Shown here: positions 55,700 to 64,000 of the stretch, one piece after another
How the letters are laid out: every line of letters begins with the position of its first letter
Numbering within the stretch: the first letter of the stretch is position 1
Assembly: GCA_027579435.1 (NCBI GenBank)
Contig: JANBPK010000920.1
Coordinates: forward strand, 216,351 to 280,350
From: Candolleomyces eurysporus
Taxonomy: Eukaryota > Basidiomycota > Agaricomycetes > Agaricales > Psathyrellaceae
Length of the DNA: 64,000 bases
Direction of reading: 5' to 3'
Translations under genes and position numbers: made by a program
The notes under the pieces: model-generated
What the model was told of the DNA's origin: nothing
What the model saw: only the letters and a program-made list of their open reading frames with translations
Databases searched by the model: none

Positions 55700-57155
55700 G
55701 CAACGGTGAATGCCCAGAGAGGTTAGCTTGCTACGCCAGCCCCGACGTGGAAAGCTTATCAAGCTGTGGTCGCTACCTCTGAGAATCACGGCGCCATGAC
55801 AGTGTATATCCTTGGCGAATGGCTATCCCTCATAATCTCCTCCGTTAATTCTGACCGTCTCCACAACGCTATCCTCCGACATGCCCCACGTCTGCAAACG
55901 CTGTCGTTGCGTTCGGTTGTGCACTCGATTTCGGAGCTCTGGATGCCCGTTCATATCCGTTCTGGGGCCTTCGATAATCTCTCCGAAAGTAAAGAAAAGT
56001 GAGAGGGGGAAGGAGAGCTTCCTGAAGAGCATGTTCCAGCAGATGTAAATAGAGGAACCCTCCCGTTTCTCCAGTCCTGGTTCTCCATACCAGCCCAGCG
56101 CACTTTGTACGCTTTCCGACCTCTCCTCCCATGCAACCGATTTCGTCTTTATACTCACCCCCTTCAGATACTTGGATTTGATGATCTGCCGAAGGACCCT
56201 TCTGAGGTGCAGGGAACTTCAACTGAGGCTTACGAACGTTCCCGAAAGCTACGACGTCAGAGGACGAGTCCGTTTCAGAAGATTGGGCTTCTTTACATCA
56301 AGGAATTTGATATCCGTGCGTTGTGTATCTAGTGTTGACGCGCTTGGCGGTGTCTTCAACGACCTGCAGAATGGTTCTAGTATCGGTTTGTGGAAGTGAG
56401 TGTCAAGGGATGCTTGGGGGTCAGGAGTTTGATGATGGTCGTGAGAGGGGATGTGATCGAAGCAAGTGGGTGGGTCAAGAGAGACACCTACCCAGTCTAC
56501 ACTTTTTTGACTTGAATCTATGTACTCTCAAGACGCTATAGTTACATTTTCGCTCCCTTTCTCACTTCCAAGTCGTAGAAGATGCAACGGTTGCCTCTAA
56601 GCCCTCGAGCACCCGTTAACAGCTATTATCGAGCGAAAGGAAATCCGGACGCCTCGACAGGATCAAGAGAATCGAGATCGAAGCAGTCTATTACGCACCA
56701 CCAACCCTTGTGTCTGAAGATTGCATCTGGGCTAAGGCACCTCGTCGAGGACGATGGGGGACTTAGGTTTTGGCTGCCCTTGCTCCTGGCCCGGCACCAT
56801 CATCGCTTCCTCCACCAGCAGCGATGACAGTGACAAAAAAGCATCGATATCAATATCGCAAACTCCGCTGAAACTCTCGACACCCGGGTAGACTGGCTCC
56901 TTTAACCAAACAGGTCACCCAAGAAGATGGTTAGGTTCTCTCCGTTTGAGGGTATCCCGTGAAGATGGTTCAGTAAAGCTGAACAGGATTGTGGTACCTA
57001 AAGCGTGGGCACCCAAGAAACCATCCCCGCCATCCGAGGTGGACTCGCCTGGGGACGAAGACAACAAAGAGGGCGCAGGCAAGGGAGGAAGGGTACAGAC
57101 TCCAGTATATTCGAGGGAAGGTTATCGGTCAGAGGAGTGTTACCAAGCTTGAGCT
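55700..57155 (+). pseudogene. F-box pseudogene facing N17
   Basis: A leader trace (GCAACGGTGAATGCCCAGAGAG) is near 55697-55720. The core survives as CCCCACGTCTGCAAACGCTG..GAGCTCTGGATG (about 55882-55945), with shifts. The segment LNRIVVPKAWAPKKPSPP is near 56975-57030 and the ending REGYRSEECYQA with a stop near 57150. Deletions and shifts are spread over the whole gene. A (GAC)n-like tract lies further down at about 57375-57395. Confidence 0.65.
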
Positions 57156-57654
57156 TGAGCTTGAGCCGATATGGATTGTTACCGGCTGTCTTTCGAGTCA
57201 GTCGTTTCCAACCAACGTCATTCACACGACGGTGTACTGGAGCGGTGGGCCATCAAATCGTCTCTCTTGTACTAACGGCTCATGACTCGTACCAGAATTC
57301 TGGTGTACCCTTCGATTCCTGGATTTCTACACGCCACCTAATGACAAAAATGGACAGCTGAAACTGATGGACGTGTCGACGACGACGACGAGAGCGACGA
57401 GAGGAGACTATTCAAGGTATGTGATTGACTGAAGCCTTAATGTAAGTAGATACAGTAGAGAATATATATACTTAAAGTCTGTGGAGTAAAGAATAGGAGT
57501 TTGTGAGACGTATGATGAAATGCTGGAGTGATGAGAGCATCGACAAGTATTAAACCTACTAATGATACTCGACACCTAAACCAGTATATAATAGTACAGA
57601 CGAATTCTCCTACTGTGACCATCAACACGGACAAAAGAGAATAAAAATTTATCA

Positions 57655-59696
57655 TTATAGACGATTCTGGGGCTTGGGGTTCCTCTTGGCGGCCTTGATT
57701 GCCTTATTAATCAATGAGTCAACCCGCTTCCACTGCGCCCCGCTACGGTCCCGCCACAACACTCCAGGTGCAATCCGAGTACCGGATCCTAAATGATGCA
57801 GAATGGAACAGCTCCAGATTCGGCATGAATGCTTACAACGATACCAGGGGCACTAAAGATGAGAGATAAAGTAAGATTGGTTTCATTCGTAGATGTTTGA
57901 AAGAGATTGAGGACTGCACGCACTGATATATGAACACCCTGGAAGATCTCCCGTAGCGATCCAACTGCCTTGTGTGAGATAGCCAGCGACACCCACCAAT
58001 CAGCGCTAGCCGGCGTAGGAAGGGCCTCGGGGTGTGCGCTGACCAAAGCCATGTTTAGGACATATGGAAGGCCGGCCAAGAATCTGGGAAAGCTTTCTGC
58101 GCATGAAAGCTGGGTACAACAGAACCCTTCAACATCATAACATCAGATTCATCTCGTGAAAGAGAACCGAAGACCAGGGCAGAAACAAACTCACTTGCAC
58201 ACACCCGATTGAATCGATCCCATAGAAACCCAGAAATTTCCCCGTCTTGAAGATGCAGTTTCCCGCAACGCTTAGTGTCCTCGAGGAAGTCGAGTAGTGA
58301 TTTGTGGTAGAAGGTATATTCAGCCGTCGTCTGGTCACTGAGAGGTGGGATCCGGACTAGTGAATGAAGGTTTCCGAGCAAGTGTTCTGCCTCGTTGCCC
58401 TCCGGGTCTGTTTGCAAAAGGCAATGTATATTGGAGGCACATGGGCGCTGGACAGCTTTCAAAAGATCGATACTGTGGATCCACAATACCGAAAGGCGTG
58501 GATCTGGACTCGACTCCAAAATATGCATATACAATGCGTCAAGTTGTTCAAGCGGGTTTNGAAGCAGTTTTCCAAGTCGCTTCCATCTTTATAATAGCCT
58601 TGAGTAAAGCCTCCGGAGGCTCTCGATGATGAGTAGCGAGAAACCTGATGACTGTTGCGGCGTAAATGAATTGCCCCGACGCATTCTTCAGCAGAGTTTG
58701 AATCGCTCCGCGTGGTGGCCATGAAGACGGGAGGTTGTAACGGCGGCGAAGTCGATCAAACTGGGCTTCAAGGAATATGGTGATGTCAGCGTCGGCGTTG
58801 TAATCCTCATGCAAATCGAGTTTGTGGGAAAAGGGGGTAGGACTATTGTCGGAAAAGAACTCGCGAAATACGCGCTCGGGACGACTGGCGATGATGACCC
58901 GGAAGGGAAACGATGGATCTGACGATGCTGCTTGAAGAACTTGAAGGATTTCCAGCTGGTCTTGGTCGTTCGTTCGTAGTGGAAAGCACTTCGGTTTCGA
59001 TCCGATAGCCGTAGTATCATGGTATTGCTCGGCCTCGCATTCGTCCAGACCATCAATGATGATTGCGCCGCACAAACCAGGTCTAACGGGGCGACGTGCG
59101 ATCTCCCGTAGCGGACCCAGGATGAGGATTTCCAGCTGTATACACAGACTTTTGTCGAAAATGTCCGAATCTGTCTCCATTGCTTTGTATATCTCTTCTC
59201 GCAGATCAGGATGATATCGCGCCAGCTGGTGTGCGATGGTGGCTATGAAGGCGGTCTTCCGGCGCCTGCCAATCGATGGTGACCAGGATGCAAAGAAGAA
59301 CGTCGCTGCCAGCACTCCACCTGCTTTGCAGCGCTCAGACAGCGATCCCATGACAGCCGTCTTCCCAGTACCGGCGGGCCCAGTCACCCACTTGATCTTC
59401 TTCGGCTTGTCAGATTTTCCGTCCCCNGTTTACTATCCAGCCGTACAAGTCGTCCTGGACGGCGACGCGAGTATAGGGATGGCATTTCGGAGCATCGCAA
59501 CGCTCCCTAGAGTCGTGGATGGCGCCCGCTGCGATTTGGGCCTTGAGCTCTGTTTATCATGCCAAGGGTCATCAAATGCTCAAGTATAGCATTCCATGAC
59601 AGACTGACGGTCTAATGGGTTTGTTGAGGAAAGTAAATTGAAAACCTGGAAGCTGTCGATGCGGAAATCGTGAGCACCGTCGAAGCTTCCTGTCAT
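57655..59696 (-). CDS. NACHT NTPase (NLR-like) N17, intact if two N are ignored
   Basis: Model: complement(join(57655..57852,57924..58126,58195..59549,59609..59696)), 613 residues after dropping N at 58560 and 59427. Dropping the first restores ACT GCT TCA AAC CCG CTT; dropping the second restores GTA AAC GGG GAC GGA. Both then match the family sequence, so the breaks look like base-calling artefacts. Leader MTGSFDGAHDFRIDSFQVF. Walker A GPAGTGKT, Walker B AIIIDGLDECE. The variable window reads SIDLLKAVQRPCASNIHC. Exon 3 starts RFCCTQLSCAESF with SADWW. Exon 4 (residue 549 on) is CPWYRCKHSCRIWSCSILHH with APGVLWRDR, a compact Lys/Arg-rich end (INKAIKAAKRNPKPQNRL). The sensor segment has a two-residue gap after FREFF. 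Confidence 0.85.
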
Positions 59697-59770
59697 GAGG
59701 CGGTTGATGTGGAGGAAGGGAAGAGACTGACAGGTCGGCTTTCTCGCTGCCAACGTGATGTTTTAATTGG

Positions 59771-59827
59771 GTTCCGCCTCGTGTTGGCCGACATGCAATC
59801 TGCTGAGCGTCTAACGGCTCATCTGAT
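59771..59827 (-). promoter_or_regulatory. Conserved upstream block of N17
   Basis: Plus-strand order: GTTCCGCCTCGTGTTGG, CAATCTGCTGAGCGTCTAACGG, CTCATCTGAT. As in N8, the two middle parts are fused by a deletion. It starts 75 bp upstream of the ATG. Confidence 0.5.
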
Positions 59828-60380
59828 TGATCGTGACATTGCCTTCCGCCAATTCCATGGTTCACGAACTGGCTGATTCGGAAATGAGGAGACTCTTTTC
59901 CTCATGGGAAACGCATGATTGCATCGCATTAGGGCATTGAATGGAAAGGTGACGAGCTCAGCTCAAGGGACGCATCCGAAGGCGGTGCTTGGCGTCAAAT
60001 AGGCGAGCCGATCATCTCACCCCAACAAAGGTGCCCACCTCCAGATCAGGGAGTTAGAGACCGGGGACAAACATTCTGTCGAGTGATCATGAAAGAGATC
60101 AGTGTGAAGTCGTACCAATCCGGAGATCGTGTACTAGCCTCCGGTAGTTTTTCCCCGAGGTCAGTACTACACCCAGATCTCTGCAAAACGCGGCACTTAC
60201 CTCTCAGCGTATTTGAAGCCCTCTCATGTGGCTTGTCCAAGCAGGTATTAAGCTAAGATATAAGCATCGGCTATCCGTAGCGGTAGGAAGAGGTGACGTA
60301 GATTCCTCACCAAAAGGATTCCTCACCTCTGCATCCCTGCCACTCACACTAAGCCTTTTTCCATCCCATACTCGTGAACA
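59828..60380. other. Spacer with X-block trace
   Basis: 60040-60330 has segments shared with 53195-53270 (TATTAAGCTAAGATATAAGC with GGCTATCCGTAGC; compare GCTTATACCAAGC with TATCTATCCGTAGC). No coding frame is supported. Confidence 0.35.
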
Positions 60381-60734
60381 ATGCCGCACCAAGAAACCTC
60401 AGCTGGACACAGCATGTTCCAGAGAACATTGTCCTTGGCCAACAGCTTCTACGCCCTCGAGACTCACAGAGATTTTACACAATTCTTCCGCGCTCGAGTG
60501 ATTCAGACTATGGATCTAAAATTTCAAAGAAGGACGATGGACGGGGGCCAATATGAATATTCCACCATGGGTGGAACTGGTGGAGTTGGGGTTGGAGATA
60601 AGGATAGGGAGGAATGTGAAGTTTACGAGGCGGGACCTTTGCATTCGGCACGAGAATCTCCTTGCTTGCTTGCCTTCTTCCGTTGGTATTTTGGTGACCG
60701 AATTCAATCCTTGTTCGCTTTTTCGCAAATTTGA
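60381..60734 (+). CDS. Hypothetical protein, 117 residues
   Basis: An ATG in a fair context (GTGAACAATG), preceded by a pyrimidine-rich stretch, opens a frame starting MPHQETSAGHSMFQRTLSLA and ending FAFSQI. It is polar, with a Gly/Asp stretch (GGTGGVGVGDKDREE) in the middle and no recognisable domain. An overlapping plus-strand frame (60553-60921) and an antisense frame (60508-60945) are of similar length, so the choice is uncertain; it could also be the first exon of a longer gene. No copy of it exists elsewhere in the window. Confidence 0.25.
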   Translation: MPHQETSAGHSMFQRTLSLANSFYALETHRDFTQFFRARVIQTMDLKFQRRTMDGGQYEYSTMGGTGGVGVGDKDREECEVYEAGPLHSARESPCLLAFFRWYFGDRIQSLFAFSQI

Positions 60735-62147
60735 GCAGCCTGTAGAGCATATGATCAAGGGTCATACGCCTATGCTTCGCGTTCATGACACTTCCATAAT
60801 CTGCGCTACGGTGAGGATCTGCTCGAGGTTTGGTCACAGAAGATACGTGCATTGCTGTTGCCCACTCCGTATTGCGGCTCGCTACGGATGCCCGACGCGG
60901 GTTGAGTATAAAGCTACGTAAGGAAGTCGACTCAATTGCCTGCAAATTGAATTACAGTGTCACTTGCCTCCTCAATGCTGCAGCCGTGGACGTCCGGGGA
61001 GAATTTAATAATTTTTCTTCCGTTACTGAACTTGATACAAAAAATAGAGGAGAAACAGCCAAAGAAGGTCAACGTATTCTGACATCTTTCGAGTTCGACT
61101 CCGGCGGCAAAGGATGGAAGGCTGATGATGGTCGGGTCCTCCTCAGTAGCATGATAGATTGGCTTGTTCTATGACCTCAGGGCTGTTTACGAAGTCAGTC
61201 AACAAGCCAGTTCACCCGTAGCGTATCCCAATCTCCCTTTGAACGCATTGGATGATCTCGACTTGACAATAGTCGTTCTTTTGCATCCCTCTGTGCATCT
61301 TAGTTCAAAATCATCATGTCCATTGATTACTTGTGATGTTCTAATACCTCTTGAACTGAACACTGCAGGCTCGGAGTCCATGTGCCATTCTAACAGCATT
61401 CTGGTTCTTGGCCCACGATATTTTTGTCGAGTGGCCATGGCTTACACTCTTGCCCAAAGGCCTTTTGCTCTTAGGCATTTGGATTGTGTTGTAGAGGGGG
61501 AAAAACGCTCCTCATGACTCTAGATCTCTCAATCTTTGACGTATCATTTTTGATGGTCCGTACTCACAGACCTTCGAAAGCAATTGCAACGAGATCCATG
61601 TTTCGAACTCCTCGGCTCGCAGGTGTCTTGTGGTGAGCACTTATAAACATCATTTCCTTTCCATACCTCCCTATTTACTTTCACCCAAGATTTCAATTAG
61701 ATTTATCCGTAGTGCAGACACCGAAATCAGAGGAATACAAAAGAATATCGCAAGTGTTGGTACAAAACAAGTATTTGCGTAGAATGAGCCTGAGGTTACT
61801 GGTTATAAAATGCGTGACTATATAGAGAGCAATGAGCCAATATATGGAATATTCATATTCACATCCATATAAACGGCATATGATTTGTCTCGACTGTAGC
61901 CTCCGCCATGGACTTTGCCTCATATCCCTGTCAATGGGTATAATCAGCAATACACTATAGTGAATTGTAGTGTGGGAGGCAACCGTGATGCATAAACCTG
62001 CGTTCATAATTTACCTACTTTCGTCCTGTGCAGCACGTAACGCCAGGCTACTTGCATAAAGGTTCCTAAAAATAAGGTAAAGAATTCGGTTCTGCAGGGC
62101 ATCAGAGCCTGAACAGGCGAAGACAACCGTAGTCTATTGTTTAGCCT
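60735..62147. other. Region without recognised gene
   Basis: A plus-strand frame at 61164-61517 (117 codons, with LTIVVLLHPSVHLSS) is open but lacks motifs, family members in the window or splice support. The rest, 61518-62147, is AT-rich with no frame worth naming. Confidence 0.3.
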
Positions 62148-62219
62148 TCAATGGGTTGCCTCTAACTCAGCCTGACGCAATATCAATGCAAACCCTGAAT
62201 GAAGGCCAGAGGAACTCAC

Positions 62220-62430
62220 CGCGCAGTTCAAGTTCGAAATGGTGCCCAATGTCACAGAGCATTTGACAGAGAGCCCATTCCGCTGCTGGAAAAGATTCAA
62301 CATTGGGAAGATTAATGATGCATTCTGATAATCCAAGTGGAGCAGCTTCCTGCAGTCCCTTGTGCAACTGTTGGCATCGAAGTCAATCGCCACAGAAGAG
62401 ATGTTAGGAATGAGCCGAACATGTCCATCA
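62220..62430 (-). other. Possible exon of unknown gene
   Basis: The minus strand is open with VRLIPNISSVAIDFDANS and LFQQRNGLSVKCSVTLGTIS, ending at a clean donor (GCG/GTGAGT at 62219). The Leu/Ile spacing is compatible with an LRR-like F-box protein, but there is no F-box core and no second exon was found. It is not a copy of the other F-box genes here. Confidence 0.2.
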
Positions 62431-63262
62431 ATGATATTTCAATGATCCGATAACTCCTCCTTTGGAGGGTACAAAGCCACCACTGGGTCACACCAAACCT
62501 TGAAGACTTGAATTTTATACTAGAATTTTCGGCTGCCTTTAATCTCTGCATCTCTACTCAGCGCCTAAGCTGACAGGTATAATATATACAAGTACTACCT
62601 TGCTTCGCTATGGCTTCAGGTTTTGAGAATGCGACTGAAGTGTACTGTAAGTCTGGAATTTTGGCTTGCAAAGTATTATATGGTCAATCTGTCAGGTTCT
62701 GCTTGATTTTTCATACTTGTGGGCGCGCAGATCCTTGCCTTTGCGAATCATAAAGATCTACCAGCCACGTGTGGCATTGTCCAATTCAATTGCAAACATA
62801 GATGCGGCAATTGGAACGCAACATGTTCATGGAATCTGTTGGTCTTAGTGTGGTGGCATGCTTCAAAGGTCAAGCTTTGGCAGCCCTCAGTCCATGAAGA
62901 ATTCTTTTAATTTGCGTTTGAAATTGATTTTCTGTAAGACGATACCATCTCAAGTCATTCCACTTTCCAAATTGTATACCTGATACGCTATTTCTCCTGT
63001 TTGAGGTGGATCCGCAAGCCAAATCAGAAATGAGATTAGTCCCATGATTGTGAGCGAGAACACTCATTTGATGGTGAACTTCTCAGAGTGCAGAGAATGC
63101 TGCAAGAAAGCATACTTGGAAAAGCCTGGTCAGAGAGAGTTGCCAAGGGGTAAATAGGTATGAACAGATTGAGCATATCCTTATAGATACTAAGGGATAT
63201 ATAGAAAAACTCTGTACTGACTGTAGCCACCAACTCAAATGAGGAACATGAAAACAAGGATT
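62431..63262. other. Region without recognised gene
   Basis: A short segment near 62545-62590 (CTCAGCGCCTAAGCTGAC..ATAATATATAC) resembles the convergent spacer next to NACHT 3' ends, but no F-box coding trace is evident before N18. Remaining ORFs are short and without motifs. Confidence 0.3.
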
Positions 63263-63634
63263 TTATCGCCATGGGTCTTTCTGGGACTTGGGTTTCCTCG
63301 CCTGAGGCTTCAACAAAGAGGGAGTGGTTGAAGACTCCAGCAATGCCCGGTGCTCCCAACACCCTCTCTTTGACACCCTTGCTTGTCTTCTCAACCAACC
63401 CATGGACCATTTTCTGCTGTGCGCCATCTATCGCCTTCTGGACCAAAGTGCAAAACCGTCCCCCCTGTGAATTGCTACAATCACGCCAGGTGTCAGAGGA
63501 TCCTAAACGCCGCAGAATGGAACGGCTCCACATTTTACAAGCCGGCTTGCAAAGATTGGGGGGNCACTTAAGATTATAGATAAACAAAGTTTGGATTTTA
63601 TGATCAGGTTTGGAAACAATTGAGGACTGCACGT
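63263..63634 (-). pseudogene. NACHT fragment N18: exon 4 and intron 3, cut by an LTR-like element
   Basis: Exon 4 (63263-63566) reads LCKPACKMWSRSILRRLGSS, then VQKAIDGAQQKMVHGLVEKT and SKGVKERVLGAPG, so it is of the basic-tail class of N12/N13. One extra base after this shifts the frame; in the other frame the tail ends KPKSQKDPWR with a stop at 63263-63265. The N at 63564 lies in the C run of the Cys-Pro codons and here must be counted for the frame to work. Intron 3 is cut at 63634 by the element that starts at 63635. The remaining exons would lie beyond the element and the window. Confidence 0.8.
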
Positions 63635-64000
63635 TGATGCGCAGGTCGCGTTCTAAGGCTCAAAACACAACAAGACAAANGATCCTAACCCTAACACCAA
63701 CACACACACAAAACAAACACACCAAGTATCTTCAGAAGATAAAGGGCGGGCAAGGGTATAGTGAAAAGCTCTAAGTCAAGCTGGACTTGGGCTTCGGAAC
63801 GTAAACTTTGCAATCGCAAGTTCGAGGGGGGAGCTAAGGCTCAACCAGGTTCGATGTTATTGCTTCAGAAGCTGAACTTTGTAGACAACAGACTTCGACA
63901 ATACACGGATTCGATTTCAGAAGTGAGAACACGGTCTCGACACGATATAACTTTAACAACGCGATGAGGACACGGCCTCCGAACGACTTCTGAACTTAAA
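63635..64000. mobile_element. Second copy of the LTR-like element, partial
   Basis: It starts TGATGCGCAGGTCGCG and follows the element at 7565-8913 (AGATAAAGGGCGGGCAAGGG; AAAAGCTCTAAGTCAAGC; GGGAGCTAAGGCTCAACCAG) with many differences, to the window edge. It sits right after ACGT in intron 3 of N18. The 3' end and target duplication are outside the window. Confidence 0.7.

Noticed and set aside
57375..57400. (GAC)n tract as an expanded coding repeat
   Set aside because: Lies after the stop of the F-box pseudogene in the spacer; short and non-coding.
63683..63705. Telomere-like CCTAACCCTAACACC
   Set aside because: Only two units, inside the LTR-like element and followed by CA-rich sequence that also occurs in the internal copy at 7.6 kb; not a telomere.
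1..64000. CRISPR array, operon, rRNA or prokaryotic features
   Set aside because: Introns, codon context and gene families are those of a fungal nuclear genome; no short regularly spaced repeats were found.

Overview
This window looks like an accessory region of a basidiomycete (Agaricomycetes-type) nuclear genome. The reasons are short 55-75 bp introns with GT(R)AGT donors, F-box proteins of the agaric type (core VCRRWRSLAHSIPELW), and NACHT NTPases with the agaric pre-NACHT signature HDSAERCDAPKCHPDTR. I cannot name a species. Single N characters sit at homopolymer runs, which suggests a pyrosequencing-type assembly.

The window is dominated by one gene family. I count 18 NACHT/STAND (NLR-like) loci, called N1-N18 here, all on the minus strand. 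Ten keep a fully open four-exon frame: N1, N6, N7, N8, N10, N12, N13, N14, N15 and N16. N17 is open once two N characters are ignored, and N9 has a one-base frameshift. The rest are decayed or truncated: N2, N3, N4, N5, N11 and N18. The shared architecture is: exon 1, a 28-36 residue leader with consensus FxxAxDFxIDxFxV; exon 2, about 440-457 codons holding the pre-NACHT signature, NACHT and winged-helix regions; exon 3, about 68 codons with an invariant DWW; exon 4, which opens with C-x4-C-x3-C and ends in a variable, often Lys/Arg-rich tail. No WD40, ankyrin or TPR repeats follow the NACHT.

Most NACHT genes face, tail to tail, a plus-strand F-box gene or its remnant. F-box genes lie at 3-1624 (open, 5' cut by the window edge), 11436-13150, 21410-22130, 33490-35275, 38060-38800, 48567-50235 and 55700-57155, with shorter traces elsewhere. 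Behind several F-box genes, head to head, is a third minus-strand conserved block (X) with membrane-like or signal-peptide-like exons (best at 47131-48129). The unit that multiplied is therefore larger than the NACHT gene: X, F-box, NACHT.

By region: 1-9.5 kb has one intact pair, then decayed NACHT copies, one of them (N4) split by a 1349-bp LTR-like element at 7565-8913. 9.5-13.7 kb is mostly degenerate. 13.7-32.7 kb holds N6-N11. 35-52.7 kb holds the most alike copies (N12-N16), several with a basic C-terminal tail. 53-60 kb holds a last X/F-box/NACHT unit. 60-63.2 kb has no recognisable gene. At the right edge N18 is cut by a second copy of the LTR-like element, which runs off the window.

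From the NLR family in general, these proteins are probably cytosolic or nuclear nucleotide-dependent switches in self/non-self recognition or regulated cell death. The role of the F-box partners and of the C-terminal Cys module is inference.
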